Positions 44,877 to 54,404 of a stretch of DNA of 64,000 nucleotides are shown here, in pieces. The DNA is from Dolichospermum sp. FACHB-1091 (GTDB taxonomy: Bacteria > Cyanobacteriota > Cyanobacteriia > Cyanobacteriales > Nostocaceae). The DNA lies in the NCBI RefSeq assembly GCF_014697585.1, contig NZ_JACJSB010000017.1, positions 1 to 64,000 on the forward strand, written 5' to 3'. Position 1 is the first letter of the stretch. Each line of letters starts with the position of its first letter. A program made the position numbers and the translations under genes. The notes under the pieces were generated by a model, which was given only the letters and a program-made list of their open reading frames with translations, was not told the DNA's origin and did no database searches.

Positions 44877-45227
44877 TTATTCCTTCTCTTCTGCTGGCTG
44901 AATAATAGCTTGACAATATCTAATTAAAGTATCAATGCGTTCTTCAATATTCTTTAATCTAGCCTGTAGCGTTGTTGAATGCTTTGCCCCTTGGAGAAAC
45001 ATTATATCCACTTCCAAGAGTCGCAACTGTTTACTTATTTCCGTTTTATAGGACAGTTGCTGGGAATTGTCATCAACTAAGGGAACAATTTGCTGTAAAA
45101 AAAATGTTTGTAAATGGGTGAAATTTAACCGTAATTGACTAGTATTGAGTTTATCGGCTGTTACATGAGTTCGTAACTCGTCTATAAATGTTGCCAATTC
45201 CTGATATTTATCACAATTTAAAGACAT
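44877..45227 (-). CDS. Small helical protein, possibly PatD-like
   Basis: 116 residues, all-helical: SLNCDKYQELATFIDELRTH, LRLNFTHLQTFFLQQIVPL, IEERIDTLIRYC. Length and helical make-up resemble PatD, a regulator of heterocyst frequency that acts on FtsZ in Anabaena. I am not certain of the match, so no symbol is given. It is divergent from the rel/spoT gene. Confidence 0.5.
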   Translation of the reverse strand: MSLNCDKYQELATFIDELRTHVTADKLNTSQLRLNFTHLQTFFLQQIVPLVDDNSQQLSYKTEISKQLRLLEVDIMFLQGAKHSTTLQARLKNIEERIDTLIRYCQAIIQPAEEKE

Positions 45228-45527
45228 TTGTTGCCAGTTAGGATAATATTAATGTCAAGAAAATTTTCTCATACAACTCAACTTTCTTTTGTTTTTGCTG
45301 AAAATCACCAGCCTTGAATTTTACTTTTGGGGCTTGGTTTATCGTCAATAGGTTTTTCTGACCATATTTGCAAGCAACCTGTAATGGATGATAACTACAA
45401 ACAATACAATTAGAACATTATCTTTCTCACCTTATCTCTAAGCCTCCAGGCAACAGCATCTATTTTATGGCGGTGCTGTCAATTTTAACTATCTTCCAAC
45501 CTATCCACAAATTACCTTTTTGATTTT

Positions 45528-47810
45528 ATGAGTAGTATAGCTATCAAACCTCCTACTGATGTCGTTCTCCCAGACTGGCTTAACAGATGTTTAATTGAAC
45601 CTCCAGCACCCATACTTACGGAGGAAGAGGAGCGAACGTATAACGGTAACGCCCTTATTTGTCGAGCATTTCAGTTTGCTTATGAATTACATGGGGGTCA
45701 AACCCGAAAATCTGGAGAACCTTATATTGCTCACCCTGTGGCTGTGGCAGAAATACTCCGTGAATTAGGTGGTAGTCCTGTTATGATAGCAGCGGGCTTA
45801 CTTCATGATGTAGTTGAAGATACAGAAGTTACAGGTGAAGACATAGAAGCACGCTTTGGTCTAGAGGTGCGGCGATTAGTAGAAGGTGTTACTAAGCTGT
45901 CGAAAATTAATTTTACCAGCAAAACCGAAAGTCAAGCGGAAAATTTCCGGCGAATGTTTCTGGCTATGGCGCAAGATATTCGGGTAATTGTGGTCAAACT
46001 GGCGGACCGTTTGCATAATATGCGGACTCTTCAATATATGCCAGAATCTAGTCGTCAACGTAGCGCCCAGGAAACACGAGATATTTTCGCACCTTTGGCG
46101 AATCGTTTAGGAATTTGGCAAATTAAATGGGAATTAGAAGACCTAGCATTCAAATATTTAGAACCGGAGGCCTATCGAGAAACTCAGCAATGTGTAGCTG
46201 AAAAACGCACCGATAGGGAAGAAAAGTTACTTAAAGCTACGGAGACTCTGCGCCGTCGGTTACTGAAAGCGCGTGTTAATTGTTTGGAAATTAGCGGTCG
46301 TCCTAAACACCTTTATAGCATTTATCAAAAAATGCGGCGGCAGCAAAAGGAATTTCATGAAATTTATGATTTGGCGGCGCTGCGAATTATTGTCCAAACT
46401 AATGAAGAATGCTATCGAGCTTTAGCGGTGGTTCATGATACTTTTCGTCCTATCCCTGGTAGATTTAAGGATTATATAGGTCTGCCTAAACCAAACAATT
46501 ATCAATCTCTACATACTGGGGTAATTGGTTTGACAGGGCGACCCTTAGAAGTGCAAATTCGCACTCTGGAAATGCACCATATCGCAGAATACGGAATTGC
46601 TGCTCATTGGAAGTATAAAGAAACTGGTGGTTCTGAGAATACTAACTTAACAAGTTCTGATGAAAAATTTACTTGGTTACGCCAATTGTTAGATTGGCAA
46701 AGTGACTTAAAAGATGCTCAGGAATACTTAGATAGTGTGAAAGATAATCTGTTTGAAGATGGTGTTTATGTCTTCACTCCCAAGGGGGATGTTATTCCTT
46801 TAAGTCCTGGTTCTACCAGTATAGATTTTGCCTATCGCATTCATACAGAAATCGGAAACCACTGTGCAGGGGCGCGGGTAAATGGGCGCATTGTTCCCTT
46901 ATCAACGCGATTGCATAATGGTGATATTGTTGACATTATTACCCAAAAAAATTGTCATCCCAGTTTAGATTGGTTAAATTTTGTTGGTACTTCGGCGGCG
47001 AAGTATCGTATTAAACAATGGTATAAGCGATCGCGCCGAGAAGAAAATATCGCCAGGGGACGGGATTTATTAGAAAAAGAATTGGGGAAAACTGGTTTTG
47101 AGAACTTACTCAAGTCAGAGGCTATGCAGACTGTGGCGGAAAAGTGTAATTATCACAGTGTAGAAGATTTACTGGCTAGTTTAGGTTATGGGGAAGTTAC
47201 CTTAAATCTAGTCCTGAACCGTTGGCGGGAAGTTGTTAAAGGTAAACAACCTGTTACTGATATGATCCCATTTCTCGCCAAGGAATTAACAGCAAAAACT
47301 TCGCGCCAGGAAAAAACTGATTTATTATCTACATACCGTGCTAGTGATTCCCCTATTATTGGGGTGGAGGGGTTAGTTTATCATATCGCCGGTTGTTGTA
47401 CCCCCATTCCTGGAGAAGCAATTGTGGGCGCTGTGACTAGGGGAAGAGGAATTTCTATACACCGCCAAGGTTGTCATAATCTAGATCATGTTGAATATGA
47501 GCGTTTAGTACCAGTGCGTTGGAATTCAGTTACAGAGAGCCAAAATCGTCCTTATACATATCCTGTTAATATGCAAATTGAGGCATTAGATAGAGTCGGA
47601 GTATTAAAAGATGTATTGTCTCGACTAAGCGACCAGGGTATCAATGTCCGTCACGCTCAAGTTAAAACTTCCTTGGGAGAACCAGCTTTAATTGATTTAG
47701 GAATTGATGTGCGCGATTGTTCTCAATTGGAACGTTTATTTGTTCAACTGAGAAAAATGAGCGATATTATTAATATACGTCGTGTCTGTGAGGCTGAGGA
47801 CTGTAGATGA
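45528..47810 (+). CDS. Bifunctional (p)ppGpp synthetase/hydrolase (Rel/SpoT)
   Basis: 760 residues in full RSH order. The hydrolase HD domain has GGQTRKSGEPYIAHPVAVAE, HDVVEDT and RLHNMRTL. The synthetase domain has GRFKDYIGLPKPNNYQSLHT and the EVQIRT motif. A TGS domain (YVFTPKGDVIPLSPGSTSID) follows, then a zinc-finger/helical region (GCCTPIPGE, HRQGCHN) and a C-terminal ACT domain. Both catalytic sites look intact. It controls the stringent response. Confidence 0.95.
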   Translation: MSSIAIKPPTDVVLPDWLNRCLIEPPAPILTEEEERTYNGNALICRAFQFAYELHGGQTRKSGEPYIAHPVAVAEILRELGGSPVMIAAGLLHDVVEDTEVTGEDIEARFGLEVRRLVEGVTKLSKINFTSKTESQAENFRRMFLAMAQDIRVIVVKLADRLHNMRTLQYMPESSRQRSAQETRDIFAPLANRLGIWQIKWELEDLAFKYLEPEAYRETQQCVAEKRTDREEKLLKATETLRRRLLKARVNCLEISGRPKHLYSIYQKMRRQQKEFHEIYDLAALRIIVQTNEECYRALAVVHDTFRPIPGRFKDYIGLPKPNNYQSLHTGVIGLTGRPLEVQIRTLEMHHIAEYGIAAHWKYKETGGSENTNLTSSDEKFTWLRQLLDWQSDLKDAQEYLDSVKDNLFEDGVYVFTPKGDVIPLSPGSTSIDFAYRIHTEIGNHCAGARVNGRIVPLSTRLHNGDIVDIITQKNCHPSLDWLNFVGTSAAKYRIKQWYKRSRREENIARGRDLLEKELGKTGFENLLKSEAMQTVAEKCNYHSVEDLLASLGYGEVTLNLVLNRWREVVKGKQPVTDMIPFLAKELTAKTSRQEKTDLLSTYRASDSPIIGVEGLVYHIAGCCTPIPGEAIVGAVTRGRGISIHRQGCHNLDHVEYERLVPVRWNSVTESQNRPYTYPVNMQIEALDRVGVLKDVLSRLSDQGINVRHAQVKTSLGEPALIDLGIDVRDCSQLERLFVQLRKMSDIINIRRVCEAEDCR

Positions 47811-47901
47811 ATTATAAATTAATAAAGGGTATTGGGCGAATAGAAGTCGCTACTAGACAAGCAAAGTCCACCTCCGTGGACTAATTAGGGTTTAATGAGA
47901 C

Positions 47902-48069
47902 TAAGTAGGTAAACGGAAAAAAAGCGACATAAGTAACGAAAAGTAAAGTTGCTCAAAACCTGTTCCCAGTTAAGAGTTCCCAGTTAAGAGTTCCCAGTTA
48001 AGAGTTAAGAGTTAAGAGTTAAGAGTTAAGAGTTAAGAGTTCCCAGTTAAGAGTTAAGAGTTCCCCGTT
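47902..48069. repeat. Truncated TAAGTAGGT element followed by a GAGTTAA/GAGTTCCC VNTR
   Basis: Positions 47902-47967 are an inverted copy of half of the 43190 element (TAAGTAGGTAAACGGAAAAA onward). The rest is about a dozen 7-bp GAGTTAA and GAGTTCCCAGTTAA units. The other element end is missing, cut off by the repeat array beside the next gene. Confidence 0.8.
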
Positions 48070-48074
48070 CCCTC

Positions 48075-49433
48075 TTAAACAATTTCATTTAGGGTTTGTA
48101 ACAGTTGATCTATTTCTTCAACTGTGTTATAATGGGCTAATCCTATCCGCAATAATCCACCAGATGTTTCTACATCTAATTTTTCCGTGAGGTTAATTGC
48201 ATAAAAATTTCCGTACCAAACAAATATTCCCTTTTCTCCTAATATTTGGGCTATGGTTGCGGGTGTTTTTCCTGCTATGCGAATAGATACTGTTGGTGTC
48301 CGCCATTTAAATTGGCTGGGTTCTGTAATACCATATAAGCTTAAACCAGGGATTTTTAATAAACCTGAAATTAGCTTTTTACTTAATTCTCTTTCATATT
48401 CTTGAATGGCTGACATTGCTGCTATTAAAGCTGCTCGCCGACTATGATAAGCTGATACTAATTCATGATTTTTTTGTTCTGGTGCGGTCAAAAATCGAGG
48501 ACAATGGAAGGTAGTTAAACCTTCTCTGTCGGCTTCTATTAAGGAAGAAAGTAATTCATTATCTAAGTTTGGGGAAACATGACAACCTAATTTGGCTAAA
48601 TAATTAATCGCTGCTACTAACCCCGCTAAACCTTCATGATTTAAAGTTCCTGTTTCCCATTTTGAGGGAATTTCTTCTGTTGCTGGTTTAACTTTATAAG
48701 GAGAAAATCTGGTTAAATGTTCTCTTTTTCCGTAGACAATTCCTACATGAGGCGCGAAGAATTTGTAAGCAGAACAGGCTAGAAAATCACAATCTAAATG
48801 ATGAACATTAATCAGTCCATGGGGCGCGTAATGGACAGCATCAACATATACTAAAGCCCCGACATTGTGGGCTATTTTGACTATTTTACTAATATCATTA
48901 ATTGTCCCCACGGCGTTAGAAGCATAGGTAACTGCTACTAATTTGGTGCGGGAATTTATCTTTTTTTCTAAATCATGCCAATCTAAAGTACAGTCAGAAG
49001 TATTAATATCAACAGCACGAATAATTACACCTTTCTCTGCTAAAGCATACCAAGGAGAAATATTCGCAGCATGATCTAAGTCTGTAACGATAATTTCATC
49101 ACCAGCTTGTAATTCTCTACCAATAGCGCGACTCACAGAGAAGGTGAGAGTGGTCATATTTGCGCCAAATACTATTTCATCATTATCGCATCCTAAGAAG
49201 TCAGCGATCGCTGCTCTGGCCGAAGTAATTAAAGCATCTGTTCGCAAACTAGTAGCAAAAGTACCATGAACATTCGCATTTGATCTAACTAAATAATCAC
49301 TAATTGCGTCTAAAACCCCACCAGGAACTTGTGTTCCTCCTGGTCCATCAAAGAAAATTGCTGGCTTTTTGTTGATTGTTTGTGTCAGTGCGGGAAACTG
49401 AGAACGAATCCATTTTATATCTAGAGATTCCAT
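48075..49433 (-). CDS. Cysteine desulfurase-like class V aminotransferase
   Basis: About 452 residues from MESLDIKWIRSQFPALTQ; the longer frame runs into an inverted-repeat element and is spurious. It is a PLP enzyme with DLDHAANISPW, VYVDAVHYAPHG and the Lys of CSAYKFFAPHVGI. The subgroup (class V, TIGR01976-like) resembles SufS/CsdA. Compared with relatives, the stretch LDNELLSSLIEADREGLTTF to SAYHSRR looks like an extra loop of about 35 residues. No suf genes are nearby. Confidence 0.8.
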   Translation of the reverse strand: MESLDIKWIRSQFPALTQTINKKPAIFFDGPGGTQVPGGVLDAISDYLVRSNANVHGTFATSLRTDALITSARAAIADFLGCDNDEIVFGANMTTLTFSVSRAIGRELQAGDEIIVTDLDHAANISPWYALAEKGVIIRAVDINTSDCTLDWHDLEKKINSRTKLVAVTYASNAVGTINDISKIVKIAHNVGALVYVDAVHYAPHGLINVHHLDCDFLACSAYKFFAPHVGIVYGKREHLTRFSPYKVKPATEEIPSKWETGTLNHEGLAGLVAAINYLAKLGCHVSPNLDNELLSSLIEADREGLTTFHCPRFLTAPEQKNHELVSAYHSRRAALIAAMSAIQEYERELSKKLISGLLKIPGLSLYGITEPSQFKWRTPTVSIRIAGKTPATIAQILGEKGIFVWYGNFYAINLTEKLDVETSGGLLRIGLAHYNTVEEIDQLLQTLNEIV

Positions 49434-49485
49434 AATTTTTTCCCTTTTTATGATTTTTGTTCCGCGTAAAGCTACAAGATGTGAG

Positions 49486-49600
49486 TATAGCAATTCTCGG
49501 TGGGTTGTGAATGGATTTTTTTTGAACGAACCACAGAGGACACAGAGGACACAGAGGTAGAGAAGAAAGAGGTATTCACGTCTGATTTAGGATTGCTATA
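49486..49600. mobile_element. MITE-like element, TATAGCAATTCT inverted ends
   Basis: Imperfect terminal inverted repeats TATAGCAATTCT and AGGATTGCTATA bound 115 bp. The core GAACGAACCACAGAGGACAC is the reverse complement of the core in the 37418 element, so both belong to one family. It lies 53 bp upstream of the desulfurase-like gene. Confidence 0.75.
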
Positions 49601-49609
49601 TATTAGCTT

Positions 49610-49655
49610 ATATTTTACTCTAATATTTTACTCTAATATTTTACTCTAATATTTA
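49610..49655. repeat. Tandem TATTTTACTCTAA repeat
   Basis: Three to four 13-bp copies of ATTTTACTCTAAT, ending over the stop codon of the Ap4A phosphorylase gene. Confidence 0.8.
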
Positions 49656-50542
49656 TTTTTTTCTATGGGAAAAGCAACATTGGTTAAAATATTAATTGGG
49701 TTGATGTTTTTGAGTAGTTCCATTTGTTGTTGATTTTTGACTAATAATGCACCTGCAAAACCTAGAGAATTTATGGAAATTTCTGCAAATTCTTCTTGTT
49801 TTCGCGGCACAATTAACATCCATTTTCGTGTAATTAAAAGATTGTATGCTCCCGATTGTAGATGATTTTCTAGAGGTTTAATTCCCGTTTTATGTAGTAA
49901 ATTATGATATTTTTCTAAGGTTACTTCTGCACTTTCTCCCATTTTAAGAGTAGTAAAAGCGTGTAAAAATGGAAATTCTGGAATAGTTCCCAGATCATTT
50001 TCTAATTTTGCTGTTTTTAAAAGTGGGGAAATAGGAATATCTGTTTCTGAAAAAGGGACAATTTGTAAATGTTTATGTCGTTGACTCGCACCAGCTAGTT
50101 TACCACCATTGTAAAATACTAAACCTTCAAATTCTCCTAAACAAGTCCACATTGCTGTAAAATCTTCTAGGGTGAGTAAGGTTTCTTGTTCTTCAAAAAT
50201 GCGGGTGATAATTAACAAATGATTATCCACAACATTGAACTTATTTAAAATACAAACATGAGTAGAAGAAATATCTGCTACAAATAAATCTTCTTCATAA
50301 GGTAAGAAAGGATTAAACTCTTTACCAGTCTTAGAGATTTGTTGTTTTTGTTTTTCTTTATCGGCTTTTTTGCGGTTGAGATTTGCTAAAATTCTGACTA
50401 TAAATTGTACTCCATCTTGTTCAATAATTTCCAATTCCGTGGGAATAGATTTTAAAGCTCCAGATTTTAAAGCCTGTTCTGTTGTAGTTTTGATGCTTGT
50501 CCATAATGTACCGGGTTCAAGGAGGATTTTTAGCTGATTCAT
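49646..50542 (-). CDS. ATP adenylyltransferase (Ap4A phosphorylase)
   Basis: 298 residues. The catalytic motif GASQRHKHLQIVPF is the HIT-type HxHxQ site of the diadenosine tetraphosphate phosphorylase family. Supporting segments are FNPFLPYEEDLFVAD, NVVDNHLLIITRIFEEQ and YNGGKLAGASQRH. It splits Ap4A to ATP and ADP using phosphate. The C-terminal domain ends NILTNVAFPIEKNKY. Confidence 0.88.
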   Translation of the reverse strand: MNQLKILLEPGTLWTSIKTTTEQALKSGALKSIPTELEIIEQDGVQFIVRILANLNRKKADKEKQKQQISKTGKEFNPFLPYEEDLFVADISSTHVCILNKFNVVDNHLLIITRIFEEQETLLTLEDFTAMWTCLGEFEGLVFYNGGKLAGASQRHKHLQIVPFSETDIPISPLLKTAKLENDLGTIPEFPFLHAFTTLKMGESAEVTLEKYHNLLHKTGIKPLENHLQSGAYNLLITRKWMLIVPRKQEEFAEISINSLGFAGALLVKNQQQMELLKNINPINILTNVAFPIEKNKY

Positions 50543-50599
50543 ATTTTATATCATCAATTACTCAATTTATAAACCAAATCTGATTTCTCTATATTATAC

Positions 50600-50691
50600 A
50601 GGACTTACGCAAAATATCTCTCAAATCCTCATTTCTCCGTGACCTCTGTGCCTGGAGTGGTTCGTTATTCCATGAATCTTGCGTAAGTCCT
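50600..50691. mobile_element. MITE-like element, AGGACTTACGCAA inverted ends
   Basis: Perfect 13-bp terminal inverted repeats AGGACTTACGCAA and TTGCGTAAGTCCT bound 92 bp. The core (CTCTGTGCCTGGAGTGGTTCG) resembles that of the elements at 37418 and 49486, although the ends differ. Confidence 0.82.
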
Positions 50692-50736
50692 ATTATAATT
50701 GAAATCAGCAAATTATCACCATTCTAGAGGTGAATC

Positions 50737-51348
50737 ATGGTTCAAGCATTAACCAAATTCGTAAGCTTTGAGGAATTTATCCAATTTTATCCAGAAACAG
50801 GATCACGTTATGAATTACATAATGGAGAAATTGTAGAAATGAACCCACCAGTAGGAGATCATGAATTTGTAATTGGTTTTTTAGTTCGTAAGATATCAGG
50901 AGAATTAGATAGATTCAATCTTTCTTACCTCATACCTAAAACAACATTCATCAAAGCAGCAAAATCTGAATCTGCCTATTTGTCTGATATTTTGTTACTA
51001 AATCCTGCTAACTTACCTAATGAACCTTTGTGGAAAAAAGAATCAACCGTTACTCAAGCTGCTTCAGTTCCTTTAGTGATAGAAATTGTTAGCAGTAATT
51101 GGCAAACCGATTATACTCATAAAACTAACGATTATGAATCAATGGGTATTCCTGAATATTGGATAGTTGATTATGGTGCTTTCGGTGGTAAAAGATTTAT
51201 TGGTAATCCTAAACAACCAACTATTTCTATTTATTCTTTAGTTGATGATGAATACATAGTTAATCAATTTAGATGTGATGATTTAATTATATCGCCATTA
51301 TTTCCAGAACTCAAATTAACACTTTCACAAATTTTACAAAATATATAA
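50737..51348 (+). CDS. Uma2-family (DUF820) nuclease-like protein
   Basis: 203 residues. The core is TGSRYELHNGEIVEMNPPVG, then DILLLNPANLP, VPLVIEIVSSNWQTDYTHKT, NDYESMGIPEYWIVDYGAF and FPELKLTLSQIL. This is a standard-length Uma2/DUF820 protein with the PD-(D/E)XK-like acid-rich strands (E...D...EIVS). Biological role unknown; the family is multicopy in this genome. Confidence 0.88.
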   Translation: MVQALTKFVSFEEFIQFYPETGSRYELHNGEIVEMNPPVGDHEFVIGFLVRKISGELDRFNLSYLIPKTTFIKAAKSESAYLSDILLLNPANLPNEPLWKKESTVTQAASVPLVIEIVSSNWQTDYTHKTNDYESMGIPEYWIVDYGAFGGKRFIGNPKQPTISIYSLVDDEYIVNQFRCDDLIISPLFPELKLTLSQILQNI

Positions 51349-51360
51349 ATACCGTAAGCA

Positions 51361-51397
51361 TCAGATCCCCGACTTTTCAAAGAAGTTGGGGATCTGA
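51361..51397. repeat. Dispersed palindrome between convergent genes
   Basis: TCAGATCCCCGACTTTTC pairs with GAAGTTGGGGATCTGA. It is a close copy of the palindrome at 32531-32563. It separates two convergent genes and could terminate both. Confidence 0.75.
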
Positions 51398-51404
51398 TCT
51401 AAAT

Positions 51405-51908
51405 CTAAGAACAATATAAAGTATCTCTTGTCTGCCTACCCGTTGTGGGATTAGTACCTTTAGCTACTTTACATAATTTATTTTGTTCATCTCGACGCAG
51501 TAGGACATCTGTAAAATCAGCACCATCAATTATAGCACCATCAAATTTAGCATTAGCGGCAAATGCACCTTCTAGAATGGCGTTGGTTAAATTGGTTTTG
51601 ATCAGACGTGCGGAGTCTAATGTAGTATTAGTTAGGTTGGCTTCCTGCAAATTTGCTGATTCTAAATTAGCAGCAAAAAAACTTACACCTGTTAAATTAG
51701 AGTTACTAAAATTACTGTAGCGCAGATTGGCTTTAGTAAAACTAGAGTCTCTTAAATCACGTCCAGAAAAATCAGCACTGGTGAGAATTTCTTTGTTATA
51801 TTCCAGTGCTACAGCAGCAGGAACAAAACCTAATAAGGTTGTGATGGTAATGATTGCCAAAAGTAATAAACTGAGTATACTTGTCCAACTACGATTTTGA
51901 GTATTCAT
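51405..51908 (-). CDS. Secreted pentapeptide-repeat protein
   Basis: 167 residues. A signal peptide ([21 protein letters not shown], cut near AVA) is followed by about eight A(D/N)Lxx repeats ([40 protein letters not shown]), forming a right-handed quadrilateral beta helix. The C-terminal Cys pair (LCKV and YCS) could form a disulfide. Similar small lumenal proteins are common in cyanobacteria. Role unknown. Its 5' end overlaps the upstream side of yraN. Confidence 0.85.
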   Translation of the reverse strand: MNTQNRSWTSILSLLLLAIITITTLLGFVPAAVALEYNKEILTSADFSGRDLRDSSFTKANLRYSNFSNSNLTGVSFFAANLESANLQEANLTNTTLDSARLIKTNLTNAILEGAFAANAKFDGAIIDGADFTDVLLRRDEQNKLCKVAKGTNPTTGRQTRDTLYCS

Positions 51909-51922
51909 GGTATTGTTATTTA

Positions 51923-52378
51923 ATGGTTAATCCTTCTCCATTTAATTATGCAGATATTGGTAACATAGGTGAAGACCTAGTAGCCAAATGGTTACAATCT
52001 ACGGGTTGGGAAATTTTGCACCGTCGCTTTTGGTGTCGCTGGGGAGAAATTGATATTATTGCCCAATATCAAGACACAACAGTGGCATTTATAGAAGTTA
52101 AAACCCGGAGTTCCGGTAATTGGGATGAGTTGGGTAAAAACGCCATTACTCCCAAAAAACAAGCAAAACTCTGGCAAACGGCGGAAATATTTTTAAGTGA
52201 ATATCCTGAAAAAGCTGATTATTATTGTCGCTTTGATATAGCCCTTGTCCATTATCAACCTACATCAAAAAAGCTGATAAAAAGGGCAGTTATTGAAGAA
52301 GTCTCTCTGGCTAGTTTATCGGTATCTGGATATGATTTTCAGCTGCAAGAATACATTCTGGCAGCTTTTGACCAATAA
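51923..52378 (+). CDS. YraN-family (UPF0102) protein
   Basis: 151 residues from [20 protein letters not shown]. The marks [29 protein letters not shown] and [11 protein letters not shown] are the Holliday-resolvase-like core, with the E, D and ExK residues of a PD-(D/E)XK site kept. The exact role of YraN is unsettled. An earlier in-frame ATG 14 codons upstream would overlap the divergent gene and is less likely. Confidence 0.88.
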   Translation: MVNPSPFNYADIGNIGEDLVAKWLQSTGWEILHRRFWCRWGEIDIIAQYQDTTVAFIEVKTRSSGNWDELGKNAITPKKQAKLWQTAEIFLSEYPEKADYYCRFDIALVHYQPTSKKLIKRAVIEEVSLASLSVSGYDFQLQEYILAAFDQ

Positions 52379-52452
52379 ATAATATGAGACCAGAATTATT
52401 TTCCATTCTGTGATAATACACAAACAATTTTGAATTTTCAGTTTTAAATTGT

Positions 52453-52845
52453 TTAAGCCAGTGTTTCTGGACAGTAGCCTAAACCACGCACAAACTGTTG
52501 TCTAAATGCTTCAATTTCTTCTCTTTCAGGATTTCCATGGGAAACAATTGCTACTTGATAACGACCCATTACGTCTACAGGGGCTTGTCCGGATTCTAAA
52601 CTCCACAGTGCCATTTGTACTCTCATTGGTGGTTGGTAGTTAATGCCTAATTCATTCAAAAATGCCCGAAAATCACCATCTTCCTGGGGTGAAAGCACTT
52701 CTCTAAATTTGATTCTGACTACCCAACCATTAATTTGATGAATTATACTAACAAAGGAAACAGGGGTTTCTTTTCTAGCGTGGAGGTGTTGAACGATTCT
52801 CAGTGTGAGACTGGCATTGGCCAAGCAATACAGGTATTCGCTCAT
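52453..52845 (-). CDS. Conserved cyanobacterial hypothetical protein
   Basis: 130 residues from MSEYLYCLANASLTLRIVQH. It is an alpha/beta protein, probably with a small ferredoxin-like fold, and conserved-looking segments LHARKETPVSFVSIIHQING and FRQQFVRGLGYCPETLA. It is divergent from queA. No function can be assigned. Confidence 0.6.
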   Translation of the reverse strand: MSEYLYCLANASLTLRIVQHLHARKETPVSFVSIIHQINGWVVRIKFREVLSPQEDGDFRAFLNELGINYQPPMRVQMALWSLESGQAPVDVMGRYQVAIVSHGNPEREEIEAFRQQFVRGLGYCPETLA

Positions 52846-53002
52846 GGTGTTAAGGATCAAAGCTAATTTTACCTCTCTATCTTCCCTAATCCAGCCCAGT
52901 TCCCGGTAGGGTAAAAGCCCCCGTTTTTCTATGGGGAGATTTACCCATTAATTCCCTTTCATGAAAATCAAGTAACAAATAGTATAAGCAAAATTGCAGA
53001 AA

Positions 53003-54130
53003 ATGTCTAGTCTAGAAGTACAGGATGTGAATTTAGATTGTTCGTTATCTAGTTATGACTACGAACTTCCACCAGGGCTAATTGCCCAAAACCCTGCTGT
53101 TCCTAGAGATAGTTCCAGGTTATTGGTTGTAAATTCTCTGGAAAATCCTCAAACTATACCAGTTTCTCATCATATTTTCCGTGATTTACCGGAACTGCTG
53201 CAACCCGGTGATTTACTGGTAATGAATAATACGAAAGTGATTCCCGCTCGGTTGTACGGCTGTAAGTCTACTGGTGCGGAAGTGGAGGTGTTACTATTGG
53301 AAGAACGACAGCATAATTGCTGGTTGGCTTTGGTGAAACCTGGTAAGCGGTTTAAGATAGGCAGTGAAATTATTTTTACAGCGGGAGGAGAGGAAAATCA
53401 ACAGACATTAAGAGCGACGGTGGTTGAATCAGATCCACAAACCGGGGGGCGATTATTGCAGTTTGATTTGCCGCCAGCAGTGCCTTTAGTCCAGGTATTA
53501 GGCAAATTTGGCGAAATTCCCCTGCCACCTTATATCACGGCCTCTACCGCTGCTAATGAACAGTATCAAACGGTGTATGCTCAGGAGGAAGGAGCGATCG
53601 CTGCGCCAACAGCAGGGCTACATTTTACACCGGAGTTACTAGAAAGATTGCGGGTTTGTGGCATTAATCAAGCCTTTATTACTCTTCATGTTGGTGTCGG
53701 TACTTTTCGCCCAGTAGAAGTAGAAGATGTGACTACTCACGCCATGCACGAAGAATGGATAGAGGTTTCTGCTGATACCGTTGAGCAAATTCGGGCTACT
53801 CAGGCTGCGGGAGGACGCATTATTGCGGTGGGGACAACAGTGGTGAGAGCATTGGAAGGAGCGGCGCAATTGGGGGATTTACAGCCATTTATGGGGAAAA
53901 CGAACTTATTTATTTATCCTGGCTATAAATGGCAAGTTGTGGAGGGTTTAATCACCAATTTTCATTTACCCCGTTCTAGTTTGTTGATGTTGGTTAGTGC
54001 TTTAATTGGTAGAGAAAGGTTACTAGATATTTACCAAGAAGCGATCGCCTCTGAATACCGCTTTTATTCTTTTGGGGATGCTATGGTGATTTTACCAGCA
54101 GATAAAAAGAAAAGCATAGAATTAGATTAA
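53003..54130 (+). CDS. queA: S-adenosylmethionine:tRNA ribosyltransferase-isomerase
   Basis: 375 residues from the ATG at 53003; a TTG three codons earlier is not needed. QueA makes epoxyqueuosine at the wobble base. Marks are [57 protein letters not shown] and [20 protein letters not shown]. Length is typical. A repeat-rich segment separates it from the convergent TrkA-type gene. Confidence 0.95.
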   Translation: MSSLEVQDVNLDCSLSSYDYELPPGLIAQNPAVPRDSSRLLVVNSLENPQTIPVSHHIFRDLPELLQPGDLLVMNNTKVIPARLYGCKSTGAEVEVLLLEERQHNCWLALVKPGKRFKIGSEIIFTAGGEENQQTLRATVVESDPQTGGRLLQFDLPPAVPLVQVLGKFGEIPLPPYITASTAANEQYQTVYAQEEGAIAAPTAGLHFTPELLERLRVCGINQAFITLHVGVGTFRPVEVEDVTTHAMHEEWIEVSADTVEQIRATQAAGGRIIAVGTTVVRALEGAAQLGDLQPFMGKTNLFIYPGYKWQVVEGLITNFHLPRSSLLMLVSALIGRERLLDIYQEAIASEYRFYSFGDAMVILPADKKKSIELD

Positions 54131-54137
54131 CTATGAT

Positions 54138-54404
54138 TAAGTAGGTTGGCGTTAAAAATTGTCGTTATGACAAGGGAACTCTTAACTGGGAACTCTTAAC
54201 AGGGAGAAGAAAGGAATATAAAAACAAAAGTGTGGTACAAGTACATTAAAATTGCTGTAAGTATCTGGTTGCTTCAAATTGGTAAGGGAACAGGGAACAG
54301 GGAACAGGGAACAGGGAACAGGGAGAAGAAAGGAATATAAAAACAAAAGTGTGGTACAAGTACATTAAAATTGCTGTAAGTATCTGGTTGCTTCAAATTG
54401 GTAA
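54138..54404. repeat. Dispersed element arm, GGGAACA heptamers and an 85-bp direct repeat
   Basis: Positions 54138-54179 copy one arm of the TAAGTAGGT element. Then an 85-bp unit occurs twice, at 54201-54285 and 54320-54404, identical as far as I can read. About five GGGAACA heptamers separate the copies. The second copy includes the last codons and stop of the trkA-like gene, so the first copy is a duplicated gene tail. Confidence 0.88.

Noticed and set aside
47968-48069. Regular GAGTTAA/GAGTTCCC array that could look like a CRISPR
   Set aside because: The unit is only 7-14 bp, with no unique spacers of 30 bp or more. It is a heptamer tandem repeat.
49434-49493. 20-residue N-terminal extension of the cysteine desulfurase-like protein
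   Set aside because: It reads into the inverted-repeat element at 49486. Homologues start near MESLDIKWIR.
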